Assembly: GCA_018648645.1 (NCBI GenBank)
Contig: JABGQS010000009.1
Location: 1-64,000 of the forward strand
DNA: 64,000 nt
DNA from: Clostridia bacterium
Lineage (GTDB): Bacteria > Bacillota > Clostridia > Christensenellales > SZUA-584
Reading direction: 5' to 3'
Shown here: positions 39,068 to 47,876 of the stretch, piece by piece
Layout of the letters: each line of letters starts with the position of its first letter
Numbering within the stretch: the first letter of the stretch is position 1
Position numbers and translations under genes: made by a program
The notes under the pieces: model-generated
Seen by the model: only the letters and a program-made list of their open reading frames with translations
Database searches by the model: none
What the model was told of the DNA's origin: nothing

Positions 39068-39271
39068 ATGAAGTACTGCCCCGTATGCAAAATAGAATAT
39101 TCCGACAAAGCAGACTTCTGCAAAAAGTGCGAAGCGCATCTGCAGCAAAAAGAAGATGTGCCAAAAAAAATAAAGCCCGACTATAAGCGACTGATTAAAA
39201 TGTGTCTGTACACCGGCGCTTTTATAGTGTTTATAATGATTCTTTACTACATTTACAGCTTATTTCTATAA
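39068..39271 (+). CDS. Zinc-ribbon, single-helix small membrane protein
   Basis: 67 residues. N-terminal zinc ribbon YCPVCKIEYSDKADFCKKC (two CxxC pairs) and a C-terminal membrane helix (about 46-66). It is coupled to nfeD and precedes floA, so it probably belongs to the same membrane assembly. It shares the zinc-ribbon-plus-helix idea with the larger family at 58-60 kb. Not a recognised part of nfeD-floA operons. Confidence 0.8.
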   Translation: MKYCPVCKIEYSDKADFCKKCEAHLQQKEDVPKKIKPDYKRLIKMCLYTGAFIVFIMILYYIYSLFL

Positions 39272-39326
39272 TAGACCGTATATATTTTTACGGTATATAT
39301 AAAAAAGTAAAAAGGAGAATATTATT

Positions 39327-40331
39327 ATGACTACAGGTTTAGAGTGGTGGGCGATTGTTATTATCGCAGTTGCCGCGTTTATCTTCATCGTTATTTTCTT
39401 CAGCTTCGTCCCTGTTCGTTTGTGGATTGCCACAAGAGCATCCGGCGTAAAGCTGAAAATCATCTCTCTCATCGGAATGCGTCTTAGAAAGATTCCACCG
39501 GCACGTATCGCAAATCCGCTTATCAAAGCGGTCAAGGCCGGTATCGAGATGAACACAGACATGCTGGAGCAGCACTACCTCGCGGGCGGTAACGTCGACA
39601 GAGTTGTTGATGCTTTGATTGCGGCACAAAAGGCCGACATTCCGCTCGACTTCAAGCGCGCAACAGCGATTGACCTTGCCGGTCGTGACGTTTTAACCGC
39701 GGTCAAGATGAGCGTTAACCCAAAAGTTATCGAAACTCCCATCGTTGCGGCAATCGCAAAAGACGGTATCGAGCTTCGTGCAAAGGCAAAGGTTACTGTA
39801 CGCGCAAACATCGACAGGCTTGTCGGCGGCGCGGGCGAAGAAACAATCATCGCGCGTGTTGGCGAAGGTATCGTCACCACCGTCGGTAGCTCGGTCACGC
39901 ACAAGCAAGTGCTCGAAAATCCGGACCTCATCTCAAAAACGGTGCTGTCCAAAGGACTTGACAGCGGCACAGCGTACGAGATTCTCTCCATCGACATAGC
40001 GGACGTTGACGTCGGGCGTAACATCGGCGCACAGCTGCAAATCGACCAAGCTCAGGCCGACAAGAAAATTGCTCAGGCCAAGGCGGAAGAAAGACGTGCA
40101 ATGGCTGTTGCTAAAGAGCAGGAGATGCAGGCCGCAGTGCAAGAGATGCGCGCAAAGGTTGTCGAGGCAGAGGCAGAAATTCCAAAGGCTATGGCCGAAG
40201 CTTTCAGAGAAGGAAATCTTGGGATTATGGACTATTACAACATGAAAAACGTTATGGCAGACACCAAAATGCGTGACAGCATCGCGGGTGCGGCCGATCC
40301 TAAGGACGAAAGCAACCCGGCTCAAGAATAG
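39327..40331 (+). CDS. floA: Flotillin-like protein FloA
   Basis: 334 residues, normal for FloA/YqfA. N-terminal membrane anchor (about 8-28), SPFH domain with [15 protein letters not shown] and [19 protein letters not shown], and a C-terminal Ala/Glu-rich coiled coil ([19 protein letters not shown]). It organises functional membrane microdomains. AAAGGAG precedes the ATG. Between a zinc-ribbon protein and a repeat-containing membrane protein in one operon. Confidence 0.96.
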   Translation: MTTGLEWWAIVIIAVAAFIFIVIFFSFVPVRLWIATRASGVKLKIISLIGMRLRKIPPARIANPLIKAVKAGIEMNTDMLEQHYLAGGNVDRVVDALIAAQKADIPLDFKRATAIDLAGRDVLTAVKMSVNPKVIETPIVAAIAKDGIELRAKAKVTVRANIDRLVGGAGEETIIARVGEGIVTTVGSSVTHKQVLENPDLISKTVLSKGLDSGTAYEILSIDIADVDVGRNIGAQLQIDQAQADKKIAQAKAEERRAMAVAKEQEMQAAVQEMRAKVVEAEAEIPKAMAEAFREGNLGIMDYYNMKNVMADTKMRDSIAGAADPKDESNPAQE

Positions 40332-40339
40332 AGGGCGCT

Positions 40340-41008
40340 ATGGATTTAACAACTATAATCATAATTGGCACAGTGCTCTTTGTCGTCATCGGCATATTTA
40401 GATCTGTTGCTAAAAGCAGAAAAAAGGCGCAGGCACGGCGGGAAGCGATGGATTCCAGAGATGGGTCAGAGCAGCCGTCCGAGCAGGCGCAGCAGCAACA
40501 GCCGATGCGTGCAGCCGCAATGAGCGATATTCAGCGAGCTTTTGCGATGATGGCAGAGGAAGAGAACCCGAAGCCACCCCCGGCTAAGCCGGCTCCGCCT
40601 AGACCAATTCCCGCAAGAGCGCCTGCAGCGTACGCTTCTGTGCAAGGCAAGTCAACTTTCGCAAGTGGCATGCAGCCTCACGAGGGTGTTGTCGGCAAAA
40701 CCGAGGGCAGAGCAACCACGCACGAAGGCAAAGTCGGTAAAACCGAAGGCAGGGCAACCACGCACGAAGGCAAAGCCGGCAAAACTGAAGGCAGCGAGTT
40801 TCACGGCGTGGGCGCGCACAATATGCCAAACCCGTACGAGAGCGTCAATATAAGCACCATTACTTTTGACGAGACCGAAGACGACTTTGGCAACGCAATC
40901 GGTGATGTGAATGCAAAGCCTAAGCCACAGCTAACGCTGTTCGAAAAGCAAAGCGACTACGTGAAAGCCATAATCTTCTCAGAGATTCTGCCGAGAAGAA
41001 ATCGCTAA
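40340..41008 (+). CDS. Membrane-anchored repeat protein of the floA operon
   Basis: 222 residues. One N-terminal membrane helix (about 4-22), a basic patch, a Gln/Pro/Ala-rich linker, three tandem 14-residue units (HEGxxGKTEGRATT), and a conserved-looking C-terminus ending AIIFSEILPRRNR. It starts 8 bases after floA and ends before a strong terminator, so it is the last gene of the operon. A partner of the flotillin scaffold is likely by position; no family name known. Confidence 0.8.
   Translation: MDLTTIIIIGTVLFVVIGIFRSVAKSRKKAQARREAMDSRDGSEQPSEQAQQQQPMRAAAMSDIQRAFAMMAEEENPKPPPAKPAPPRPIPARAPAAYASVQGKSTFASGMQPHEGVVGKTEGRATTHEGKVGKTEGRATTHEGKAGKTEGSEFHGVGAHNMPNPYESVNISTITFDETEDDFGNAIGDVNAKPKPQLTLFEKQSDYVKAIIFSEILPRRNR
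40679..40798 (+). repeat. Tandem 42-bp repeat (2.9 copies)
   Basis: Units at 40679-40720, 40721-40762 and 40763-40798, each starting CACGARGG and coding for HEG..GKTEGRATT. The first unit differs most, the second and third are near identical. Confidence 0.88.
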
Positions 41009-41019
41009 AGTAAATCATC

Positions 41020-41052
41020 AAAACCTCCTGCAAATCTGCGGGAGGTTTTTTT
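41020..41052 (+). terminator. Terminator of the nfeD-floA operon
   Basis: AAAACCTCCTGC pairs with GCGGGAGGTTTT (one mismatch), followed by more Ts. Confidence 0.88.
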
Positions 41053-41136
41053 ATACGCCTTTTTCCGCGAATATTAACACCCATGCCTCAAAAAACTGCG
41101 CTCGCGCTATAACGACTTTGGCGACATTTTTGTATA

Positions 41137-41172
41137 ATAAAAAGGAATCCTCTTCGCTCCAAGAATTCCTTT
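41137..41172 (-). terminator. Terminator after the DUF5808-like gene
   Basis: On the minus strand AAAGGAAT... pairs with ATTCCTTT and is followed by TTATT. Confidence 0.7.
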
Positions 41173-41211
41173 CAAAAACACTCATATTCGTTTCTTTTTT
41201 AGGCGCTCTCG

Positions 41212-41445
41212 TTATAGAACAACTACCAGCACAACCAGCGCGATAATCGCCGCCGCCAGCAATACAAGCCCAATCTTCACAGCAGTGTGCGCATAGTTAA
41301 ACGCAAACCCAACGCCGAACCGGCTGCCAACAATAGCGCTCCTGTCCTCTTTGTTGTAGTAAAACACTTCAAACTTCCAAAACGCAGGGTTTTTTCTATT
41401 GATAATTTCCGTCTGCTTTTTTGACTGCCTATCAAATATACTCAT
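41212..41445 (-). CDS. Small DUF5808-like membrane protein
   Basis: 77 residues. A polar N-terminus, then NPAFWKFEVFYYN, VGSRFGVGFAFNYAHT (RFGxGxxxNxAxxxA, as in DUF5808) and one C-terminal membrane helix. GGAGAAAAG precedes ATG 41445; the longer TTG start would consume it. Located after serA on the same strand, 20 bases downstream of nothing else; its own terminator follows. Role unknown. Confidence 0.72.
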   Translation of the reverse strand: MSIFDRQSKKQTEIINRKNPAFWKFEVFYYNKEDRSAIVGSRFGVGFAFNYAHTAVKIGLVLLAAAIIALVVLVVVL

Positions 41446-41465
41446 TCTTTTCTCCAAGCCCCTGT

Positions 41466-42635
41466 CTACTTCACGAACGTCTTAACCTTAATCACACCGT
41501 CCATTTCACCTATGCTGCCCGCCACATTATCCGCAACCTTTTCGTCAAGGTTAATCACGGTATACGCAATATCCCCGCGCGACTTGTTCATCATGTCGGT
41601 TATGTTTGCACCAAGCTCTGCCAGCATTGCGGTCATCTTGCCAACCATGCCCGAAGTATTCTCGTGAATCACAGCTATACGATACTGTCCGGTAAACGCA
41701 AGCGTGCACTCGGGCATATTCACAGAGTTGACAATTCTGCCTTCCTCCAAGTAATTGCGCAGCTGTTTTGCCGCCATCTTCGCGCAGTTTTCTTCCGATT
41801 CCGGCGTAGACGCCCCAAGGTGCGGTATGCTGATCACGTTATCATGCTCAAGCAGTCGCTCGTTCGGGAAATCGGTTACGTATCTGCCGATTTTATTATT
41901 ATCAAGTGCATCGAACAACGGCTCATAGTCAAGCAGACCGTTTCGCGCAAAGTTTAGAATAACTACGTTGCTCTTCATCTTGGCAAACTCTTCTTTACCG
42001 ATAAACTTCTTGGTCTTGTCCATCAGCGGTATATGCAGCGTGATATAATCGGATTTAGCTATCAGCTCGTCCAAATCGTGCGCACGGCTGACATCCTGCG
42101 AAAGTCCCCACGCCGACTCGATGGAAATGTACGGGTCGTATCCGATTACCTTCATGTCCAGCGAATGCGCCGCGTTTGCGACCATCACGCCAATCGCGCC
42201 AAGCCCAATCACGCCAAGCGTTTTGCCGGCCAGCTCCGGCCCCACAAACTGGCTCTTGCCCTTTTCGACCAACGGCAAAACCTCATCGCCCTTGCCGATC
42301 AGCGTCTTCGCCCAGCTCGTAGCTTCAAGTATATTTCGGCTTGCGATAAACATAGCCGCCAGCACAAGCTCTTTCACACCGTTGGCATTGGCTCCGGGTG
42401 TGTTAAACACCACGATACCGTCTTTCGTGCACCGCTCAATCGGTATGTTGTTGACACCCGCGCCCGCCCGCGCTATTGCTTCCAAGCTCTGCGGAAACTC
42501 CATGTCATGGCACTTTGCACTTCGCACCAATATCGCGTCATACTCCTGCGTGTCTTTGCTCACCGTGTACTTGTCTTGCTTCAAATACTTATATATCGCA
42601 TCCGATATCGGGTTTAGCTGTTTTACGTTAAACAT
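41466..42635 (-). CDS. serA: D-3-phosphoglycerate dehydrogenase, short form
   Basis: 389 residues. NAD-binding GLGAIGVMVANAAHSLDMKVIGYDP, catalytic Arg in NFARNGLLDYE, and His in IPHLGASTPESEE, plus a C-terminal ACT domain (RIAVIHENTSGMVGKMTAMLAE). It lacks the long intervening domain of large SerA. First committed step of serine synthesis; acts with SerC, whose gene is 14 bases upstream. GAGGAGAG precedes the ATG. Serine feedback through the ACT domain is probable from family knowledge. Confidence 0.95.
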   Translation of the reverse strand: MFNVKQLNPISDAIYKYLKQDKYTVSKDTQEYDAILVRSAKCHDMEFPQSLEAIARAGAGVNNIPIERCTKDGIVVFNTPGANANGVKELVLAAMFIASRNILEATSWAKTLIGKGDEVLPLVEKGKSQFVGPELAGKTLGVIGLGAIGVMVANAAHSLDMKVIGYDPYISIESAWGLSQDVSRAHDLDELIAKSDYITLHIPLMDKTKKFIGKEEFAKMKSNVVILNFARNGLLDYEPLFDALDNNKIGRYVTDFPNERLLEHDNVISIPHLGASTPESEENCAKMAAKQLRNYLEEGRIVNSVNMPECTLAFTGQYRIAVIHENTSGMVGKMTAMLAELGANITDMMNKSRGDIAYTVINLDEKVADNVAGSIGEMDGVIKVKTFVK

Positions 42636-42649
42636 TCATCTCTCCTCAT

Positions 42650-43726
42650 CTAAGCTTTCGTCTCAAACTCTTCCATGAAAGCAATCAGCGCGTCCACGCC
42701 CTCTGGCGGCATCGCGTTGTATATGCTCGCTCTCATTCCACCAACACTTCTGTGTCCCTTAATGTTGACGATTCCTCTTTCTTTCGCCTGCGCAATAAAC
42801 TTCTTGTCCAGCTCCGCATCGCCCGTCACAAACGGTACGTTCATCAGCGACCTGTCCTGCTCGTCCACAGTCCCGCTGAACAAGCTGGAGTTGTCAAGGA
42901 AGTGATACAGCTTTGCCGCCTTTTGAATATTGATACGGTTCATCGCCGCCACGCCGCCGTTCTCCAGCAGATAATCGAACACCAGCCCAGCCATGTATAT
43001 ACCGTATGTCGGGGGAGTGTTAAACATCGAAGACGCGTCCGCTTGTGTTTTATAATTCAGCATCGTCGGTACGCTGTCCGCAGCATTGCCAATCAAGTCC
43101 TCGCGTATAATCACGATGGTCAGTCCAGCCGGTCCAATGTTCTTCTGCGCCCCGGCGTATATGATGCCGTAGTCGCTAACGTCAATCTCTTCTGACAATA
43201 TGCAAGACGACATGTCCGACACAAGCACTTTGTCGCCAATCTCAGGCAGTTTGTTAAACTTCGTGCCGTATATCGTATTGTTCTGTGTAATGTGCACATA
43301 ATCCGCGTCGCCCGCAAACATTGCCGCGTCAGTCTTTGGTATGTACGCAAAGTTTCTGTCTTCGCTGCTCGCCGCAACAATCACTTCGCCACTCTTCTTC
43401 GCTTCTGCTATCGCTTTTTTGCTCCACGCGCCCGTGTTGATGAATATCGCTTTTTTGTGCTGCGTCATCAAGTTAAGCGGCACCATCGCAAACTGCATGG
43501 ACGCCCCGCCCTGCAAAAACAGCACCTTATAATTCTCGGGTATCCCCATCAATGTACGAAGGTCACCCTCTGCCTTATCAGCAATCGCTTGAAAATCTGC
43601 CGATCTATGGCTCATCTCCATCACGGACATGCCGCTTTCCTTGTACGTCAAAAGCTGGTTCCTAGCTTTTTTCAGCACGTCTTCAGGTAGCACTGCCGGT
43701 CCCGCAGAAAAATTAATTACTCTCAT
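42650..43726 (-). CDS. serC: Phosphoserine aminotransferase
   Basis: 358 residues, PLP class V. NFSAGPAVLPEDVLKKA start, SHRSADF, LFLQGGASMQFAMVPLN, and the PLP Lys in GIIYAGAQKNIGPAGLT. It converts phosphohydroxypyruvate to phosphoserine. AGGAGG 5 bases before the ATG. Promoter TTGCAA-17-TATAAT lies upstream; no T-box or serine riboswitch-like leader is visible. Confidence 0.96.
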   Translation of the reverse strand: MRVINFSAGPAVLPEDVLKKARNQLLTYKESGMSVMEMSHRSADFQAIADKAEGDLRTLMGIPENYKVLFLQGGASMQFAMVPLNLMTQHKKAIFINTGAWSKKAIAEAKKSGEVIVAASSEDRNFAYIPKTDAAMFAGDADYVHITQNNTIYGTKFNKLPEIGDKVLVSDMSSCILSEEIDVSDYGIIYAGAQKNIGPAGLTIVIIREDLIGNAADSVPTMLNYKTQADASSMFNTPPTYGIYMAGLVFDYLLENGGVAAMNRINIQKAAKLYHFLDNSSLFSGTVDEQDRSLMNVPFVTGDAELDKKFIAQAKERGIVNIKGHRSVGGMRASIYNAMPPEGVDALIAFMEEFETKA

Positions 43727-43793
43727 AACCGCCTCCTGTGTAGAATTAAATTTATTATTTTAAATCAATAATATTCGTATTAATATGCAAGTT

Positions 43794-43822
43794 ATTATAT
43801 GATAATTTTTTAACAATTGCAA
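43794..43822 (-). promoter_or_regulatory. Promoter of serC-serA
   Basis: Minus strand TTGCAA, 17-bp spacer, TATAAT in an AT-rich region, giving a 5' UTR of about 60 bases. Confidence 0.7.
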
Positions 43823-43850
43823 GACGCATTACCGCCGCTATAGGTAAAAC

Positions 43851-44930
43851 TTACGATTCTTTTTTCACATTACCGCCGCCAACCGTATATATGCTGCCAA
43901 TTTTGCTTTTTATAGGCACGGCCGTTGTGATAAAGCACTGCACCCCATCGGCGTACTCCAGAAGCGCCCTTTGCCGCGCGTGGTCAAGCTCGCTAAACAC
44001 ATCGTCCAGCAGCAGCACCGGCAGCTCATCAAAGTCGGCCTTCGCTATCCCAAGCGTCGCCAGTTTCAACGACAGCATCGCCGTTCGTATCTGCCCCTGC
44101 GACGAATACGCCTTAATCTCGTCTCCGTCTATCGACACCGCAATGTCCTCTCTGTGTGGCCCATGCAAGCAAAACCCCTGCTCAATCTCCGAGTTCAGCG
44201 CGGATGTCAACTTCTCGTACAGCGCGGTTTTCACATCGTCCGCGCTAACGCTGCTCCGATACTTAAGCGACAGCTTTTCACCGCCCGACAAATGCTCGTG
44301 CACCTTTGCGCTTTGCTTATCCAGCCGCTTTAAAAACGCTTTGCGCGCCGCGATGATCTTCTCGCCGTGCGTGGCTAGCTGTTCGTTATACACATCAGCC
44401 AGCTTTCGTATCTCGTCAATACTCATTCGCGACTTTAGCAGCGCATTCTTTTGCGCAAGCGCTTTGTTATACTCCTGCAACTCAAAAAAATACGTGGGTT
44501 TCAGTTTGCTTATCTCCATATCGATAAACCGACGCCTCAGCGACGGCGATTCCTTCAACACCTTCAAGTCCTCGGGCGAGAACACCACCGCGATAAAGTT
44601 GCCAAACAGCTCGCCCATCCTTCGCGCAGGCTCGCCATTCACCTTCAAGCTTTTTTTGCCGTCCCGCATAAACACCGACTCCACGCTCAGCTCGCCTTGC
44701 TTTTTGCCTATCGTGCCTTTTATATACGCCGTGTCCTCTCCTTGTTTTATACAGTCTACATCCTTTTGCGTCCTAAACGACTTGCCGAAACTGAGGAACC
44801 CAATCGCCTCCAACACATTGGTTTTGCCCGCAGCGTTTTCTCCCTGCAATATATTTATACCGTCATCAAACTTAACGCTCAAGCGCTCATAGCTTCTGTA
44901 GTTTTTTATCACCAAACTACTTAAATACAT
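43851..44930 (-). CDS. recF: DNA replication and repair protein RecF
   Basis: 359 residues. N-terminal YLSSLVIKNYRSYERL, Walker A GENAAGKTN near residue 31, SPSLRRRFID, signature SQGQIRTAMLSLKLA, Walker B VLLLDDVFSELD. An SMC-like ATPase that loads RecA at gaps. It is not next to dnaA/dnaN, its usual neighbour. GGGAG precedes the ATG. A long open frame on the other strand is only its shadow. Confidence 0.95.
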   Translation of the reverse strand: MYLSSLVIKNYRSYERLSVKFDDGINILQGENAAGKTNVLEAIGFLSFGKSFRTQKDVDCIKQGEDTAYIKGTIGKKQGELSVESVFMRDGKKSLKVNGEPARRMGELFGNFIAVVFSPEDLKVLKESPSLRRRFIDMEISKLKPTYFFELQEYNKALAQKNALLKSRMSIDEIRKLADVYNEQLATHGEKIIAARKAFLKRLDKQSAKVHEHLSGGEKLSLKYRSSVSADDVKTALYEKLTSALNSEIEQGFCLHGPHREDIAVSIDGDEIKAYSSQGQIRTAMLSLKLATLGIAKADFDELPVLLLDDVFSELDHARQRALLEYADGVQCFITTAVPIKSKIGSIYTVGGGNVKKES

Positions 44931-44969
44931 AACTTCTCCCTACTCAAATGTGTAAATCAGAATTTTGCC

Positions 44970-46166
44970 CTACGCGATTGTGTAAAACCAAGCTGCGCCG
45001 TACAAGTTGATGATAATCCCCACCGCCGCCAACGCTATCGGCAGTATGGGCATCTTGTCATCAAGGCTTCGCCGCGCCAGCGTCCTGTCGCCCATAATCA
45101 TCACCGCCATGAACGGTATCATGTCCACCAAATACCTGCTGCCAAACTGCCAACCGCCCATTGTTTTGTGCGACAGCATCAGCAACATATGCGCAATCAA
45201 ACATAATAAATATATCAGCTGCTTTGCGCCAAACTTCTGTCGTATCATGCTGACCACCAAAAGTATATACACCGGGTTGACGAGGAAAAACAGCGTTCCG
45301 TTAAACATCGGCGGCATTAGCTCGCCATCAATAATTCTCGGCAGCTTCAATATCTCCATAAAATTCGTGCCGATATACTTCAAACTAAACTGCGGCTCGC
45401 TGGCAAACTCAGGCAGATAGTTGTGCCCAAACTCTATGAAGCTTTCAAACCTTATATAATTATACACCGCGACTGCAGCTCCTACCAGCACCAACGGCAA
45501 AACATACTTGATGCAAGCCGCCAGCGTTTTGACCGCGCCTCTGCCTTCGCTTATATTCCTATACAGCAAGTATAGCGCCAGCGGAAAATACACAATTTGA
45601 AACGGTCTGCACGCAAACGCGATCCCCAGGCTGAGAAACGCAAAATACCACGCGACCTTTTTCTTGCTAAATAACAAATACACACACAGTGCGCTAAAGA
45701 AGAATCCCTGCACTTGCGCGCTAAACCACACCCACCCCGTTACCGACAAATAGAAAACGTTGCTGCCCAGCACAAAGAGCAGTGCCAACACCGCCGCAGT
45801 AACTCCACTAAATTTGTTTCGCACAAACGTAAAGAATATCAGCACCAGCGCGCCAACCGCGAACAATGTGTTGATTAGGTTGTCCGGCACGTCCATGCCA
45901 AATATGGGATACAGCGCAAACTGCACTACGCTTGGGAACGGCGGAAAGCTTATAAAATATTGTCCTTCATACCGTGCAATCTCCAGCCACGGCACAAATT
46001 CGGGCAAGTTCGCCTGCCCGCTGTGCCACGCTGCCGCTTGACGCGTATACGAGTCATAATCGCTATGCGAAAAAAAGCCTTGTCCAATTACCAAATACAA
46101 AGCTGTAAATGCGATTATTAGTATTGCTATCGCCCAAATAATATGGAAGTTCTGTTTACTTTTCAT
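44970..46166 (-). CDS. Polytopic membrane protein, glycosyltransferase-C/PMT-like
   Basis: 398 residues with about ten membrane helices. After the first helix lies SHSDYDSYTRQAA, and near the end GGWQFGSRYLVDMIPFMAV; an acidic residue in the first loop and this Arg-Tyr segment are typical of GT-C/PMT-like integral glycosyltransferases using lipid-linked sugars. No known exact family. Starts 4 bases after the kinase-like gene, so it belongs to the 47.7-45 kb gene string. Confidence 0.68.
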   Translation of the reverse strand: MKSKQNFHIIWAIAILIIAFTALYLVIGQGFFSHSDYDSYTRQAAAWHSGQANLPEFVPWLEIARYEGQYFISFPPFPSVVQFALYPIFGMDVPDNLINTLFAVGALVLIFFTFVRNKFSGVTAAVLALLFVLGSNVFYLSVTGWVWFSAQVQGFFFSALCVYLLFSKKKVAWYFAFLSLGIAFACRPFQIVYFPLALYLLYRNISEGRGAVKTLAACIKYVLPLVLVGAAVAVYNYIRFESFIEFGHNYLPEFASEPQFSLKYIGTNFMEILKLPRIIDGELMPPMFNGTLFFLVNPVYILLVVSMIRQKFGAKQLIYLLCLIAHMLLMLSHKTMGGWQFGSRYLVDMIPFMAVMIMGDRTLARRSLDDKMPILPIALAAVGIIINLYGAAWFYTIA

Positions 46167-46170
46167 GTCG

Positions 46171-46998
46171 CTATTTTAAATAGATGTGCGTGCTGACCGC
46201 TTTGCCCGATACTATATCGTCAATGCGGTTTTCCGCGCTGCTAATATAAACGTGCGTGCCCATTTTTGCAGGACCCAACGAATACTTCAGCTTGGCGCCC
46301 GCACCGTTAGCACCCGGTCGCGAAGCACCTTTGCAGTATTCGATCGCTTTGTTCACGTTTTGCTCAAGCTCCTTTGGCGTGCTTCCCGACACCTCGCGTA
46401 TCAAAGTAGACGCATCACCGCGCACCTTGTATATACCGCTCACCGACGTTAATATCACAAGCTGCCTTGCTTTGACCAGCATCGATATAATCGCCGCCGT
46501 TTCGTCATTGTCCACGCTCTCGATAATAGCCCTGCCGCCGCTGCCCATCGCCTTTAGCTCCATCTTGCGGTTTTCTTCGCTAGACACCGGGTCGTTATAA
46601 TTGACAATAGGTATAGCGTCCTGCTCCGGCGCTCTAAGCAGAAACTTTAATATATGCTCTCTTTTCTCGCTGTCGTTAAAATGGCTGTGCTCCACAAGCA
46701 TCTGCCGCACAGAATATGACGGGTTAATAAACCGCCGATAGTTCTTCAGCAGAATCATCTGCCCCTGCGCTGCATAATCGGTTTTCACGTCCTCAACATC
46801 GCCTTCAATCTCGCTGCCGTGCCGGCTAAGGTAATCCAGCCGTCCAATCTCGGTAGCGCCCGAGCTTACAAGCAGCATTCCCGGTTTCAGCGCTTTGCCG
46901 AGTCGGCTGAATATATTATAATCAAGGTCTCCGTCCTCGTTATGTATAAGTGCCATCGACCCTATTTTTACAACAATATCATAAACACTGTTTAACAT
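46171..46998 (-). CDS. Amino acid kinase family protein, glutamate 5-kinase-like
   Basis: 275 residues. Motifs in ProB order: VVKIGSMAL at the N-terminus, LLVSSGATEIGR, VNYNDPVSSEE, VILTSVSGIYKVRGDAS and GANGAGAKL. It has no PUA domain and no proA partner nearby, and the GTGGM nucleotide motif is modified, so glutamate may not be the substrate. GGGGAA precedes the ATG. Next to membrane protein genes on both sides. Confidence 0.72.
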   Translation of the reverse strand: MLNSVYDIVVKIGSMALIHNEDGDLDYNIFSRLGKALKPGMLLVSSGATEIGRLDYLSRHGSEIEGDVEDVKTDYAAQGQMILLKNYRRFINPSYSVRQMLVEHSHFNDSEKREHILKFLLRAPEQDAIPIVNYNDPVSSEENRKMELKAMGSGGRAIIESVDNDETAAIISMLVKARQLVILTSVSGIYKVRGDASTLIREVSGSTPKELEQNVNKAIEYCKGASRPGANGAGAKLKYSLGPAKMGTHVYISSAENRIDDIVSGKAVSTHIYLK

Positions 46999-46999
46999 T

Positions 47000-47692
47000 C
47001 TAATTCCCCGTTTTTATCTTAAATAATTTTCTCTTTGGCTTGCGTTTCTCAAAACGTATCGTTGCCCGCTTGTTCAGCACTTGGCTAAACCCGGTAAATT
47101 TCATTTGCACGAATATCCCCAGCGCAGTGACAACCACAGCAGCAATCAGGAATATATACGCGTTGTCCCTGATAATCGTGTATACTACGTTAAGTACTGA
47201 CTCGTCTACGCCCACATTTGCACCGCCGCTAAATATCAAAAACAGCACAACACCGCTCGCCAAACTTCCACCAAGCAGCGATGAAGCCGCAATTACTCCC
47301 GTTCGCTCGTACGCCGCGCTCAGCAGCCCCACCAAAATACAAAGTGCCAAATATGCGGGAACAACATACGGCATGTGCTCCAGTCCAAACGCATATACGA
47401 AATACACAAAAAACAGCGCTGCGCCCATAATCCCGGTTATGAATCCCGACAAACGCAATATAAAGAAAAGTACAATATAAAGTACAATTGCGCTGCCGCC
47501 ATAAAACAGCGCGACATAAATATCGTCCCCAATTATTGTTTCGGACACAAACAAATATATCGCTACCTCTAATACGAGCACACAGCACACCGGCAGCAGA
47601 AACCGCGCGTATTTATATCCAAACACGCAGTAAACTAGCCCAAGTGCCGCGAATCCTATTAAGCTGATTTGTGAATAAATCGATAATAACAC
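47000..47692 (-). CDS. Seven-helix membrane protein, TMEM198/DUF4203-like
   Basis: 230 residues, about seven membrane helices followed by a basic tail (FEKRKPKRKLFKIK). The helix pattern with Gly-rich inner helices resembles DUF4203/TMEM198 proteins; this is by appearance only. Starts with GTG 47692, with GAGGG 9 bases before. First gene of the string that continues with the kinase-like and GT-C-like genes. Confidence 0.62.
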   Translation of the reverse strand: MLLSIYSQISLIGFAALGLVYCVFGYKYARFLLPVCCVLVLEVAIYLFVSETIIGDDIYVALFYGGSAIVLYIVLFFILRLSGFITGIMGAALFFVYFVYAFGLEHMPYVVPAYLALCILVGLLSAAYERTGVIAASSLLGGSLASGVVLFLIFSGGANVGVDESVLNVVYTIIRDNAYIFLIAAVVVTALGIFVQMKFTGFSQVLNKRATIRFEKRKPKRKLFKIKTGN

Positions 47693-47815
47693 GAATACTT
47701 ACCCTCACTCTTGTCGCTTGAATGTGCTCGTTTACTTATTATACCTTAAAGGGAACGCTATTTCAAATATACCACATATATTTACTCTTTTTGGTTTTCT
47801 CGCAGCTTTGCTATA

Positions 47816-47849
47816 AAAACAAATGGATAGCCAAACAAGCTGACTACCC
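47816..47849 (-). terminator. Terminator of the first NanA-like gene
   Basis: Minus strand GGGTAGTC pairs with GGCTATCC (two G-T pairs), followed by ATTTGTTTTT. Confidence 0.65.
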
Positions 47850-47876
47850 ACTATTTTGCACTTAATTGCCCGTGTC

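Noticed and set aside
43891-44892. 333-residue open frame antisense to recF
   Set aside because: recF is unmistakable; the opposite frame is a composition shadow with no ribosome site or family.
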